Origin: Heloderma charlesbogerti
Taxonomy: Eukaryota > Chordata > Lepidosauria > Squamata > Helodermatidae
Direction: 5' to 3'
Assembly (NCBI GenBank): GCA_026122225.1
Contig: JANEZZ010000982.1
Location: forward strand, 987,501-1,051,500
Length of the DNA: 64,000 nt
Made by a program: the position numbers and the translations under genes
Shown here: in pieces, positions 30,791 to 42,239 of the stretch
Layout of the letters: every line of letters begins with the position of its first letter
How positions within the stretch are numbered: the first letter of the stretch is position 1
Notes under the pieces: model-generated
Seen by the model: the letters and a program-made list of their open reading frames with translations, nothing else
The model's database searches: none
What the model was told of the DNA's origin: nothing

Positions 30791-32097
30791 ATGCTGGTGT
30801 TGGGAGGGCCAAAGATTAAAGGGTTATTTAAGCCTGCTCTGCCTTGAATTGGCCTCTTGATTCTTTTCTGACACCTGTCCCCACCCCACCCCATGGGGAT
30901 CAAGGTAGGATTATATGGTCCCTTTGGGGGGCCAAGTAGGAATTTTTAATTTATCCACATATTGGCCTGGTCAGACAGGTTTTTCACCTGCTTTGCACTG
31001 AGGGCTAGAAGGAGGAGCAAGTTAAATGGGTGTGCCAGTTGATAAATTGATTAATTTTAAAACTGCAGCCAGTACAAACAACAGCGGGTGGAAAACCTGG
31101 CAGCCCAACTACCGTCTGGCATGCATTTTTCCAACCATATCATACCAGTCTTGGATTTATCCATTTCCATATATACATACACATTAGCATATGCAAATGT
31201 TATGCAAATTCTTGTCCTCTTTTGTCCTCTTCTTTGGTGATTCATAAGTGGGACCCTATCATGCCACCAGGACAGAAGGAAGGGAGGCACGGAATTTATT
31301 TGTTTCTTCCCCTGTTCATTTAAAAAAGAAATCATGACTTTCCTCCCATTGGAATGGATGGAAGCAATTCTGGGAGGGGAGTTGGCTCCAGCCAAGACAA
31401 TAGAGTGGGTTTCTCTGGCCCACCTCTGCTGCAGCTAGTTGGAATGGTTGCTAATAGTTCTGGGAGAGAAGAAGCCAAACTGGGCAACCCAGAGGATCAT
31501 TTTTCCTTTAAGATTTGTGATGCAGTTGGTCTTGGCACCGAGCAGGATGCAGTCACTTGCCGCTATTGCTAAGCAGGGGCTGAGTGGGTGGGACTATTGG
31601 GTGGATATACAAGATGGCACCCTAGGCAGGGGGCGGCACTGTCAGCCCTGTGCTGGCACGTGGCTGCTAGCAGGCTAGGAGTGCACTGTGCAGGACACTG
31701 TTGGCCATTCATCCGCATAATGCTGACAGAGCTGCCTCTTGCCTTGGCTGCCACCTTGCCTTGGCTGCCACCTTGCCTTGGATGCCACTTTGCCTTGCCT
31801 TCTAGTAAGGATTTAGGGACCTCCTCCGCCCCCCCCCCGGTTTCCTCCCCTTCCTCCCACACCAGGCTTCGCTTGCCATATTGCCAGGCTTAAAGACAAA
31901 ACAGTTCTGCAAGCTGCCTTATATCCACAGACACATAGAATCAATAAATGTCCTTTACATTGTGAAAATAGAAATAAAAAGCACCTGGTTGCTATAACAG
32001 TAGCATTGTCAAGAAATGTGTGGCTCACTTCTTTTATTCCATTCATGGCAGAGCTGGACTGAGTCCCTGATAAATCTGCCCAACCTCAATAAATGCA
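30791..32097. other. Interval without gene
   Basis: 31130-31260 has R1-like blocks (TTAGCATATGCAAATG, GCAAATTCTTGTCCTC). 31736-31800 repeats GCCTTGGCTGCCACCTT three times. Short open frames have no domain. Confidence 0.35.
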
Positions 32098-32255
32098 TTA
32101 AGGGTGGACTCCTATGCATGTTTAGACAGAGAAAAGGTCTACAACTCCCAGCATGCCCCAGCCAGCCTGGGTGGCTGGGGCATGCTGGCTGGCTGGGGCA
32201 TGCTGGGAGTTGTAGGCCTATTCTCTGTCTAAACATGCATAGGATTGTGCCCTAA
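32098..32255. mobile_element. Long hairpin MITE
   Basis: The arms pair almost perfectly for about 58 nt: GGACTCCTATGCATGTTTAG, then ACAACTCCCAGCATGCCCCA on the left; TGGGGCATGCTGGGAGTTGT, then CTAAACATGCATAGGATTGT on the right. The loop is CTGGGTGGCTGGGGCAT. No coding sequence. Confidence 0.8.
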
Positions 32256-32355
32256 ATAAATAAATGGGCTATGCCTCAGGAGAAAATTTTCTCTCTAACC
32301 TCCATGTTATTGAGGCTGCAAGACCTTAAAGAGTTATCTGGGAGTAAGTCCCACC

Positions 32356-32568
32356 TGAGATATTTGCAGGATTATACAATGAACCACAGAGACAGTATTA
32401 GAAGGAAAAATTTTACTGAGCAGTGTGCTGCTTCCCAACTACAAAACAAAAACAAAAACTGAAAGTAATCAGATAATCCTTAGCATCTTTTTCCCTGCCG
32501 GTCTCACCAAGAATTGATTCCCCCCATACAACCATTTCTAAATCACATTAGTTCCTACTCATATTACA
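32356..32568 (-). repeat. 3' LTR of the gypsy relic
   Basis: 213 bp, TG...CA on the minus strand (TGTAATATGAG to ATATCTCA). It matches the LTR at 43319-43529 along its length (GATTTAGAAATGGTTGTATG, CTGTCTCTGTGGTTCATT). Directly upstream on the minus strand is a purine tract, AAAAAGAGAGGGAGA (32569-32583), the expected plus-strand primer. Confidence 0.85.
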
Positions 32569-32589
32569 TCTCCCTCTCTTTTTTTAGAA

Positions 32590-32802
32590 CTACTCTCTAT
32601 ATTTAATTGGTTGTCTGATCACCCTGCCTCTTGTCGTGGCCACGGATCCTTTAGAGTCCACAGTCTTCTCTGGCATTTCAACTGCACATTGTGCTACTAC
32701 AAGTGTTCCACTTCTGTTGTCTTGAGACTCTGATTGGTCTACCTCTGATGGAGGTGCATCGGATGGAAGTCCAGCTGCAGTATCAGTTGTTTCATCCATC
32801 AT
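32590..32802 (-). pseudogene. gypsy pol C-terminal tail
   Basis: 70 open codons end TTRGRVIRQPIKYRE, matching the basic tail that closes many gypsy polyproteins. Separated from the integrase by the hAT insertion. Confidence 0.65.
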
Positions 32803-32811
32803 TGGCTCATG

Positions 32812-33216
32812 TAGGAATGGGCAAACTCACCCCAGTCTGGCTCGTGTGCTGCTCATCAAACCCCCAGCAGCTGGCTGCCCGTGATCACTGTGTGCAGCAA
32901 CCAGCAAGCCACTGGGTGGTCCACAGGCACCTAGCAAGTGGAGTGCAGTTGCCCAATCCCTCACCAAACTGTCATTTTGCATAAAAATGGCAACTCAGCC
33001 TTTTTCATAGAGGTCTATTTCCACAAATGGCAGCCATAAAGCAGCCATTTATGCATAATTACAGGCTCAGGAATGGATCGGGGATCCCCGTACCTGTCCA
33101 ACTTGGTGCATGCCAAGTTGGGCAAGCACAGGGGTCCATGGACTGGAGTCTGAGGGGCTGAGTGGGGGGATGTCCACCAGACTCCACCACCTTCTTGGAC
33201 TCCTGCAACATCTCTA
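32812..33216. mobile_element. hAT-like element, family C, inside gypsy pol
   Basis: 405 bp, TAGGAATGGGC to AACATCTCTA, flanked by GGCTCATG (32804-32811) and GGCTCAAG (33217-33224), an 8-bp duplication with one difference. The right part (GACTGGAGTCTGAGGGG...GACTCC) is related to 20763 and 54950. No transposase. Confidence 0.85.
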
Positions 33217-33242
33217 GGCTCAAGCCTTGGAGCTTTTTGCAG

Positions 33243-34246
33243 TTAACTTCTGTTCCTCGTGTAGACAGCTGCATTATCAGTCTGAACCAAATATGATCTT
33301 AGGGTCATGTGTTGTCCAATCATTCTCACTGGCTTCGAAACTCCATTTCGATTAATGTTAACTGAATTGCCCACCTGCAAAGCAGGTAAAAGCTTTATAC
33401 CTCTATCATAATAATATTTCAGTTTTTCTTGTCTTCTTTCCAGGTGTGCCTGTATGTCCCCTTTTACCTGCTGAGGTTGTAACAATGGTATGGAGATAGG
33501 CAACCTGGTCCTCAAATGTCTCCCCATTAAAAGTTGTGCAGATGATGCTTTATCTATTTTAGGCATAGTTCTGTAATCTAACAAACTCAGATACAGATCT
33601 GTGTTATCCAGGCTATATGTCTTCAGAATCCTCTTTACTGTTGGAGTTGCTTTTTCTGGAATTCCATTGAATTGAGGAAACAATGGACTGGATGTTGTGT
33701 GAATAAAGTCCCACTCTTTGGCAAACATTTTAAAGTCTCTAGAGCAAAATTGAGGACCATTATTACAGACAATATATTCAGGTATACCATGTCCTGCAAA
33801 TATAGATTTGCAATGTAAAATTACTGACTTAGTTATAATGTCCTCAAGCAAAAATATTTGCACATATTTTGAATAATAATCAACCAAAAGTAGGTAGTCT
33901 TTTCTTTGCAATTCAAATAAATCCATTCCCAGTTTCTGCCAAGTTCTTCTTGGAAGTTCATGAGGTAACATAAGTTCTTTTTGGTTTTTATTTCTAAGGG
34001 TTTGACATGTGGCATATGACAGTACCAATTCTTCAATTCAGCACACATGCCTGGCCAATAAACAGCTTCTTGTGCCCTCTTTTTTCTTAGTTCAACACCC
34101 AGATGACTCTCATGTATACTCTCCAATATCTCTTTCCTCACATCTTGCGGTACTATGATTCTGTCACTTTTGAAAACGAGCCCATTACAAACACTTAATT
34201 CCTTTCTGTAATTCCAGTAAACACAGATGCACTCTGGAGCTTCCAC
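33243..34246 (-). pseudogene. gypsy integrase, degenerate
   Basis: 34246-33833 holds the zinc-binding region (HESHLGVELRKKRAQEAVYW, then CHMPHVK), where an expected second cysteine pair is altered. 34028-33243 holds the catalytic core: the first acid in KLGMDLFEL, the second position reads CNNGPQF where an aspartate is expected (Asp to Asn), and the glutamate lies in GIPEKATPTVKR. The two reading frames overlap, so a frameshift lies near 33960. A degenerate C-terminal region follows. Confidence 0.85.
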
Positions 34247-34258
34247 TCATCTATCTGG

Positions 34259-34711
34259 TCAAAATAATATTTTTTTCAGGATTTTCAGCATGCTATCATT
34301 TTCAGTAGCCATCTGAAATTCTTCCCCTTTTGATTCACAGACTGGTAAATAAGACAACATGAGGTTAACAGCAACCTCAACTTTCTCAGAACTCACTCCT
34401 TCTCGTTGTTCAATATATGCTCTGCATAGGGTATCAGCAATTATTATTTCTTTGCCTGGTCTGTAGTTCACTTGTAATTGATATTTCTGTAGCATTAGCT
34501 ACCATCTTTGGATTCTTGGAGGTGCATTTTACAAAGGTATTCTGAAAACCGCCTCCAATGATTTGTGGTCCATTTTCACAGTCACTTTTTTCCAGAGAGA
34601 AATTGATGGAATCTTGTGCAACAAAACACTATTGCTAATATTTCCTTTTCTTTTGAGCATAGTTCTGTTGGGCAGTAGTCATTGCTTTGGAAGCATACTC
34701 AACAGGTGCAC
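34259..34711 (-). pseudogene. gypsy RNase H, degenerate
   Basis: 34495-34259 reads LQVNYRPGKEIIIADTLCRA, the end of RNase H (ADxLSRA type), with a stop before it. 34711-34496 has VEYASKAMTTAQQNYAQ, the conserved middle of the domain, in another frame. The CR1 at 34712 cuts the domain. Confidence 0.8.
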
Positions 34712-36011
34712 CTAGAATCATAGAATAGTAGTAGGGTTGGAAGGGGCCTACAAGGCCATCGAGTCCAACCCCCTGCTCAGTGCAGGAATCCAGGACACAG
34801 CATCCCTGACAGATGACTGTCCAGCCTCATCTTGAATGCCTCCAGTGTGGGAGAGCCCACTACCTCCCTAGGGAATTGGTTCCATTGTTGTCTTGCTCTC
34901 ACAGTCAGGAAGTTTCTCCTGATGTTCAGCCGGAATCTGGATTCCTGTAACTTGAGCCCATTTTTCCATGTCCTGCACTCTGGGATGATCGAGAAGAGAT
35001 CCAGGCCTTCCTCTGTGACAACCTTTCAAGTACTTGAAGAGCTCTATCCTATCTCCCCTCAGTCTTCTCTTCTCAAGGCTAAACATGCCCAGTTCTTTCA
35101 GTCTCTCTTCATAGGGCTTTGTTTCCAGTCCCCTGATCATCTTTGTTGCCCTCCTCTGAACCCTCTCCAGTTTGTCTGCATCCTTATTAAAAAGTGGTGC
35201 CCAGAACTGGACACAGTACTCCAGATGAGGCCTAACCAGTGCTGAGGAGATGGGAACTAGTACTTCCCGGGATTTGGAAGCTATGCTTCTATTAATGCAG
35301 CCCAAAAGAGCATTTGCCTTTTTTGCAGCCACATCACATTGTTGGCTCATATTCAGCTTGTGATCTACAACAATTCCAAGATCCTTCTCACTTGTAGTGT
35401 TGTTGAGCCAAGTATCCCCCATCTTGTAAGTGTGCATTTGGTTTCTTCTTCCTAGGTGCAGAACTTGGCATTTAGCCCTATTAAATGTCATTCTGTTGCT
35501 TTCTGCCCACACTCCAGTCTATCAAGATCACTTTGAATTTTGTTTCTGTCTTCCAAGGTATTAGCTATCCTGCCCAATTTTGTGTCATCTGCAAATTTGA
35601 TCAGCATTCCCTGCACCACCTTCTCCAAGTCATTAATAAAAATGTTGAAGAGCACTGGGCCCAGGACTGAGCCCTGCAGTACCCCACTCATTACCTCTCC
35701 CCAGTTTGAGAAGATCCCATTGATAAGCATTCTTTGAGTCCATTTCTGTAGCCAACTGTGGATCCACCAGATCGTTGTTTCATCTAGCCCACTTTGAGCT
35801 AGTTTGCTCATCAGGATATCATGGGGCACTTTGTCGAAAGCTTTGCTGAAGTTGTGGTATATTATGTCCACAGCATTCCCACAGTCCACAAGGGTGGTTA
35901 CTTGATCGAAAAATGAGATCAGATTTGTGTGGCAGAAGTTGTTCTTGACAAATCCATGTCGGCTTTGAGTAATCACTGCATTGTTTTCAAGGTGCTTACA
36001 GATGGATTGCT
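34712..36011 (-). mobile_element. CR1 LINE inside the gypsy relic
   Basis: A 5'-truncated CR1. 35976-35488 encodes the reverse transcriptase core with KAFDKVPHDIL, SGVLQGSVLGPVLFNIFIND and KFADDTKLG, so the catalytic FADD is intact. 35512-34868 encodes the C-terminal part with frame overlap. The CR1 3' end with GATTCTATGATTC-type repeats closes at 34712. The two flanks continue the gypsy RNase H (LLQKCDKAI at 36012 and VEYASKAM at 34700). Confidence 0.92.
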
Positions 36012-36943
36012 TTATCTTCTGCTCCAGATTGCTTTATCACATTTTTGCAACAGTACAGAACGTAATCCTGTAGAACTAGCACCAACTGACAGAGTTACTG
36101 GTTCTTTCACATTGTAATATTTCAGCACAGGAGCTTTTGTTAGCAGCGCCTTCAACTTCGTGAATGCTGTTTCATGAACTGGAATCCAGCAAAGGTCAAC
36201 ATCTTGGGCCAACAGCTGTCTTAAAGCAGTTGTCACTGTCACCAGATTTGGAGTAAACTTTGCTAGATAAGTCACCATTCCTAGAAATCTTTGGAGATCA
36301 GCTTTGTTTCTTGGACTAGGCATTTCAGCAATGGCCTCTATTTTAGATAAATCTGGTTTTAGTTCTTCTTTACTTAAGATGTGTTCAGTCATTGCAAATC
36401 TGCATTTCACTCTGGTCAGTTTCAGGTTCCTCTCTCAGCACCTGTCTAGAACTTGCTTTAGTCTCTCATTATGTTCCTGTTTGGTCTTCCCCCACACCAA
36501 CATATCATCAGTGTAGCATGTAACCCCATCACTACACTCAAAAGTTTGTTGGCTCAGCCTCTGATAGACCTTGGGAGCTGAAGAGATACCAAATGGCACC
36601 CTTGTAAACCATAACCTGCCAAAAGGTTGTTAAATGTACATCCCCTGGAATGTTTGTCATCTAGCTGAATTTGCCAGAATCCACTACTGGCATCAAGGAC
36701 AGTAACCAGTTCTGCTTCTGCTAACTTACTGGTGATTTCTTCTACAGTAAGCAATTGAAAATGTTCTCTTAAAATTGCTCTGTTCATGTATCTTGGATAC
36801 AAACATATTTTTATCTGGTTTTGGCCAGGCTTGTCTATAACCATGATTGAATTCACCCACTCTGTAGGTTCTTCTACCTTAACTATCACTTTCAGTTGTT
36901 CCATATGAGTGAGTTCCTTTTGGAGTTTATCCCTTAGTGCCAC
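36012..36943 (-). pseudogene. gypsy reverse transcriptase, degenerate
   Basis: 36943-36554 has EEPTEWVNSIMVIDKPG, LYPRYMNRAILREHFQLLTV, and VLDASSGFWQIQLDD. The active-site motif reads YTDDMLVWG near 36516-36490, so the YxDD core is kept. 36410-36012 has the connection region (LQRFLGMVTYLAKFTPNL, LTKAPVLKYY). Frames change between blocks. Confidence 0.88.
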
Positions 36944-37017
36944 TGGAACATTTCAAGGTGTATGAAACCTATGGATTGATTTGGATGGAGTATTTCTCTG
37001 GTAAGCAACTTAGGCCT

Positions 37018-37512
37018 TCAAACACATCTTTGAACTCTGCTGCAATGTCCCACTGATGTCCCCCCCCCGGGGGCTGTTTTCATTAAATTAACTCCTTGCA
37101 CCAAATTTAAATTAGTCATGGCCCGTAGACCCAGTACAGCTTGTGCATCAAAATCCACAACCTGAAATTCCAACTGAGCTCTTTTATCTTTAAACTTGTA
37201 ATCTGGGTCATATTTACCAGACACATCATGCACTCTTTCTCCAGAGTAGGTTATTAATCTGGTACTTGAACACTGAAGCAGTTCTGCTTGCAAAGCTTTG
37301 TATGTTTTTAAAAACATAGCATTAGCCTGTGCCCCTGTGTCAGTTTTAGAAGTAACATAGTTGTAGTCATTTACGAGAAGATCCACGCACCATTCATGAA
37401 CCAGGGCTGTAGAATCCAATGTACCAATGAAGAAATCGTGAACATCATTAGCTCTTTCTTCTACTGAAAATATCTGTCTCCCTTTAATTTTTCTGTCCTT
37501 AGTTTTATACAT
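37018..37512 (-). pseudogene. gypsy protease region
   Basis: A 164-codon frame contains SKTDTGAQANAMF, the retropepsin active site (DTGA), and GLRAMTNLNLVQ, the ILG-like end. The frame after it is broken by a G-run. Confidence 0.8.
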
Positions 37513-37524
37513 TTTAGCAAAATG

Positions 37525-37800
37525 TTAAAGTTTGCCACATCTTCTCCATCCCTTCCCATATGCTGGACAGAAATTTTGACCGTGACTGATGCCACACTTG
37601 TAGCAGGCCTCTGCTGCTTCTGCAGACCTCTGTGGCACTTCGTTATTTCTAAGGTTGTTAGTAATACCAGGTCTCCACTTTCTCTGAGGCTGCCTAACTT
37701 TTAGCTTCCCAAAGGTACTTTTGCCCTTTAAGGCATCCGTTTGCTTTTCTGTTGCCCCCAAATCTTTCAGCTGTTTTGCAGCCACTCTTGCCTTGCATAT
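37525..37800 (-). pseudogene. gypsy gag nucleocapsid end
   Basis: Two zinc knuckles: CYKCGISHGQNFCPAYGK is complete (CX2CX4HX4C) and a second starts at WRRCGKL. Upstream sequence is basic (FGKLKVRQPQRKWRPG). The gag start is missing at the CR1 junction. Confidence 0.75.
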
Positions 37801-37820
37801 ATTTACTGGACAAAACGCAT

Positions 37821-38606
37821 GAAAGCTTATGCACCACAACGGGCACAACAACAGCTCTAATAGCACCCAAAAATAGGCTTCAAAAACATGTAGGAAGAAA
37901 GCCAGACCATAAAGCACATGGTCTTCAGTGTCTGCATACTAATGCCCAGAGTATGGGAAACAAACAGAACGAATTTGAACTTTTAATATGGGAGGGAAAT
38001 TATGACTTGATAGGTGTAACTGAGACTTTGTGGGATGACTTCCATGACTGGAATACAGCAATTGGAGGATATAACTTGTTCAGAAAGAACAGAAGGAACA
38101 GAAAGGGAGGTGGAGTTGTGCTATATGTTAAAAATACATATCTCTGCACAGAAATACAGGAGGATGAGCTTTGTAGCCCCACTGAGAGCATCTGGGTTAA
38201 AATAAATGTAGAACAAAATAAAAGGAACATGGTGGGTCAGAGTCTACTACCAGCTACCCAGTCAACGAGAAGACAAAGATGAAACTTTTGAAAAGCAAAT
38301 TGCCAAGGTTTCAAGGAAGCAAGATGTAGTAGTAATGGGGAATTCAATTTCCCTGATATTTGTTGGGAGACAAATTCTGCAAAACATAACCCCTCTGAGA
38401 AATTCCTGACTTGTGTTGTGGATAACTTCCTCCTAGAGGAAGTGGAGGAAAGAACTAGGGGATTGGCTATCCTTGACTTGACCCTAACCAACAAAGGTGA
38501 CTTAGTGGATAAAGTAGCAGTTACGGGAACTCTGGGGGAAAGTGCCCCAGACACAACGGACACAACAAAGAGCTGTTGTTGTGTCCATTGTGGTGCATAA
38601 GCTTTC
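37821..38606. repeat. 37-nt inverted repeat around a CR1 piece
   Basis: 37821-37857 and 38570-38606 are inverted copies with 35 of 37 matches (GAAAGCTTATGCACCACAA on the left). They bracket most of a CR1 endonuclease segment. The right arm also forms its own small hairpin with ACACAACGGACACAACA at 38551-38567. Confidence 0.7.
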
Positions 38607-38885
38607 TCATGTTATACTTGAGTTCTTGGTTCTAAAGGAAGCAAAAGTCGAGTGTAGCCAAATGCATGCCCTGGATTTTAGCAAAGCCAATTTTAATAAG
38701 CTCAGAACATGATAAGTAAGATCCTATGGCAAGTGACCCTAATGAGAAAAGAAGTCTGGGATGGGAGGGAGTTTTTAAAAAAGGAAATTCTCAAGGCACA
38801 ATTACAAACAATTCCAACAAGAAAAAAAGATGGAAGACAACAGAAGAAGCCAACCCTTCTATATATCCTCTCACACCCACACACA
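37855..38885 (+). pseudogene. CR1 LINE endonuclease fragment
   Basis: 37855-38282 encodes the start of CR1 ORF2: HVGRKPDHKAHGLQC, NAQSMGNKQNEFELLIWEGN, GVTETLWDD, and GGGVVLYVKNT. The glutamate in TETLWDD is the APE endonuclease signature. After a frameshift, LAILDLTLTNKGDLVDK continues at 38460, then an inserted AACGGACACAAC stretch, and LDFSKANFNKLR at 38670. It lacks reverse transcriptase. Confidence 0.85.
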
Positions 38886-38889
38886 TCAT

Positions 38890-39496
38890 AGGTACTATTT
38901 ATCTCCTCACTATCTCTTCCCTATCTAAACTTCACAGACATGGCTCCCTGTTTATATATCGCACACCATTTCATTTCCCCCCACTCACTCAGCTAATCGT
39001 CTCACATTATGCAAATACACCATACTTCCTGTCACTTATACCACTGGCTGTCTAGATTGGCTTAGCAGAAAATACAGAGTTATAGCATTCATGTGTAACC
39101 CACTGGTATATTTTTCTTTAAGAATGCTGAGAGAACATTCTGCACATGCTCAGTAAAGGAGTAAGATAGGGAGTGGCCACCATTTTAGGCAGTTACCAAA
39201 ATTGCAGTTTGAAGAAGCTTGTTTTCTCCTCCCTGTAAGACCATGAACCCTTGAGGAAGGTTAGTAGGGAGGGCTCCTTTTGAATTTTTTTTTAAAGAGT
39301 TATGAGTCCCCTCCAACACTATGAGTTCCTAATTTGTTTATGTTCTTTTATATTGTATAAAGGGCTGTTTAACAAAATTCCCATGTTGCTGGATCCTGAT
39401 CCATTTTTTGAGAAGATTGCTACAGAGCTGGAGTGAACTGAATGAAGACGGTTATCCATCTTTGGCCAGCAGAATAATGAAGCTTCAGAGAGAGAT

Positions 39497-39539
<43 letters not shown>

Positions 39540-40373
39540 GACTCTAGCTGAAAAAAAAGATAGAACTTTGGGAGTGCTGTGCTCTATTTTATAGCTTTGG
39601 TGATAAATTTATGGTTATGCATGTAAAAGTATTACATGTGCATTATTATTGTTTTTAATGAAGACATTAAAATATATGCCAAATGTCCCTGTACAAAGCC
39701 TTTGCTGTGAGTCCCTTTAGACACCCTGAAAAAAAGTGTTACACATGCATACGTACATGTGACATCACAATGCACATTTATTGCCCCTGCCTTTCCACCA
39801 GACATTAAATGTATCCCTCAGACCAGCAATACTAGAGACCTGCAATATTTGGTAGAACAAAACATTAACAGAGACGATCAGATTGTGTGCAGCAAGATGA
39901 AGAGTTGATGTCTGCCAGTCGACCAGGAAAATGGAAACACTCAGAAAGATGGGTATTTGCTGAAATTCCTAACAATTAGAAAAGCAAGTGTGTTCACTCC
40001 TTCCTCGGATAAGCATCACAAGCAATCTTTTATCTAGAATGTCTTTCCTATCAGTTTGGTTTTCCATGTCTTAAGCTCTCTAACTATACTTATCTGACGA
40101 TATTAGATATGCTGAGTTATGTTCCCAGCAGGCATCAGATTGTGGCACGTTCTGAAGTCAAGACGCCTGTATTACACACCAGCCAAAGATCTGGGAAACT
40201 TTTTTTTTTTTTTTACTGATTACACAAATGTTACAGGATGAATCTGTTTCCAATTCAAAATTATTCTTATAGAAAGAACACTTGGGGGGCCATTTCGACA
40301 TTTATTTATTTTTTTGAGGTGGAAACCCCTCACCTACAATGGCTTCTACCTCTGTAACTATTACCATACATCA
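38890..40373. other. Interval without gene
   Basis: No gene or clear repeat except the (ATAG)n run at 39497-39539. 39560-40280 is complex and looks unique. Confidence 0.35.
39497..39539. repeat. (ATAG)n microsatellite
   Basis: Ten to eleven tetranucleotide units. Confidence 0.95.
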
Positions 40374-40505
40374 GGGATAGGTAACATGGTGTCCTCTGGA
40401 TATTTTGAATGACAGTTCCAAAAATTTCTTCCCATTGGCCATGCTGGCTGGGTCTGAAGGGGGTTGTAGTCCAAACATCTGGAGGGCACCAGAGGTTGCG
40501 GCAAT
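40374..40505. mobile_element. hAT-Charlie-like MITE
   Basis: CAGGGATAGGTAACATGGTG, CTCTGGATATTTTGAATGAC, CCATGCTGGCTGGG and GTAGTCCAAACATCTGGAG: the palindromic layout of common reptile hAT MITEs. The right terminus is decayed. Confidence 0.6.
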
Positions 40506-40544
40506 TTCCATTCTGATTGTGACTGGGGAGTGAAGGGAGAGACC

Positions 40545-41443
40545 TAATTATTTAGGGTGGTTAAAATAAAAAAGGACTGTGAAGAGCTCCAAAAGGATCT
40601 CTCCAAACTGGGAGAATGGGCATCCAAATGGCAAATGCAGTTCATGTAACCAAGTGTAAAGTGATGCATGTTGGCAAAAAAAAAAAAACTTCAAGTATAG
40701 CCTGCTGGGATCTGACTCTGAGCTAGCAGTGACTGACCAGGAAAGAGATCTTGTGGTTGTGGTGGACAGCTCAATGAAGATGTCAGCCCAGTGTGTGGCC
40801 TCTGTAAAAAAGGCAAACACCTTTTTTTAGGCATAATTAGAAAAGGAATTGAGAATAAAACTCCCAATATCATACTGCCTCTATACAAATCTATGGTGCA
40901 GCCACACTTGGAATACTGTGTCCAGTTCTGTTCACTACACCTAAAAGAAGATATTGTAGAGCTGGAAAAAAGTGCAGAAAGGGGCAACTAAAATGATCAA
41001 GGGGCTGGAGCATCTCCTTATGAGAGAAGGTTACAACAGCTGGGATTGTTTAGCCTGGAAAAAAGAGGGTAAGGGAAGACATGATGGAGGTCTACAGAAT
41101 TATGCATGAAGTGGAGAATGTGGATAGGGAGACCTTTTTCTCCCTCCCTCAAAATACTAGAACCCGGGGTCATCCTATGAAGTTGATTGGTTGGAGATTC
41201 AAGACAGTTCAAAGGAAGTTCTTCTTCACACATCGCAGAGTTAAACTTTAGACTCCACTTCCACAGGATGTAGTGATGGCCATCAATTTGGATGACTTTA
41301 AAAGGGAGATATGGGTGGGTGGGTGCTGTTGTGCTCATGCCCTGCTTGTGGGTTCCTGGTCAACAACTGGTTGGCCACTGTGTGAACAGAATTCTGGACT
41401 AGATGGACCCTTGGTCTGATCCAGCATGACTCTTATGTTCTTA
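40545..41443 (+). mobile_element. CR1-like LINE, second subfamily
   Basis: It carries the C-terminal part of the reverse transcriptase: ELQKDLSKLGEWASKWQ-like, MQPHLEYCVQFCS at 40890-40935, and a 3' tail from 41290 ending CCAGCATGACTCTTATGTTC. Frameshifts are frequent. It matches 56692-57860 (inverted). Confidence 0.85.
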
Positions 41444-41854
41444 GACCTCCCCTCCCTCTGCACTGTGATCAAAATAACAATACCCACTCCCACACCTGGA
41501 ATTAATTTAAGAAACATAGACAATGTATTTGCCTGCATGCTACACCCATTTTTTGTAAGGTTGAGGGCTAAAATAGACATTACTTTAAATCTGTATCTAT
41601 TAACCATTTTTACACTAGAGTAAAAAGCTCCCCTACCCCCATGCTAGGGTCGCAACCCTGTTCACCTCCAGCCTATTATAGAGTAAAAATGAAGAAAAAA
41701 GAGGATGTAGCTGCTAGATACAGATTTGAAATACTGTCTCGTTTGGACCTGAGTGACATTGGAATCCAGATCTCTCCAGCCCAAATCCAACTGTCTTCCC
41801 ACTACACTGGGGATGGCTCATTATTTCTATATATCCATGGGAAATGCTGTAGGG

Positions 41855-42194
41855 CAGGGATAGGCAACGTTTGGGGGCCTGTGGGCACATCTGGCAATTT
41901 GAGTAACTGTTCCGGGCACCACCACAAAATGGATGCACTGAAAAGGAAAGCATCAGCCTTCAGTCACCTGCCATCTTCATTTCCTAAGAATGTGTCTGAT
42001 GTGTCTCAGAGATGTTCATGGCAAGAGAAGATAGGAGCAGAGAGAGGCCCTCTCTTTGCTTTGAAGTGATCCCAGCTCCCAGTAAGAAATGTTGCTAATT
42101 AAAAAAGAAAAGTGAATGTAGGAGTACAACACCTTTAATGTGGGCACCAGTGTGTCAAAGGGCAAAGGTGCCCACAGGTGAATGTTACCTACTG
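41855..42194. mobile_element. hAT-like element with inverted ends
   Basis: CAGGGATAGGCAACG...GGCCTGTGGGCAC at the left and GTGCCCACAGGTGAATG...TACTG at the right are inverted. Flanks CTGTAGGG and CTTTTCTA do not match. Confidence 0.55.
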
Positions 42195-42239
42195 CTTTTC
42201 TAGGGGCTCAGAAGTGTACTTTGCTCCCCAAACTGACCT

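Larger units (their letters stand above)
32356..37800 (-). mobile_element. Ty3/gypsy retrotransposon relic
   Basis: Read on the minus strand the order is gag zinc knuckle, protease, reverse transcriptase, RNase H, integrase, 3' LTR, the Ty3/gypsy order (integrase last). The element is broken by a CR1 (34712-36011) and a hAT element (32812-33216), and its 5' end is lost at the CR1 piece that starts near 37821. Multiple stops and frameshifts rule out activity. A second copy of the same LTR family lies at 43319-43890 in the other orientation. Confidence 0.9.

Noticed and set aside
34832..35245. Plus-strand 137-codon frame
   Set aside because: Antisense of the CR1 reverse transcriptase C-terminal region, which reads on the minus strand.
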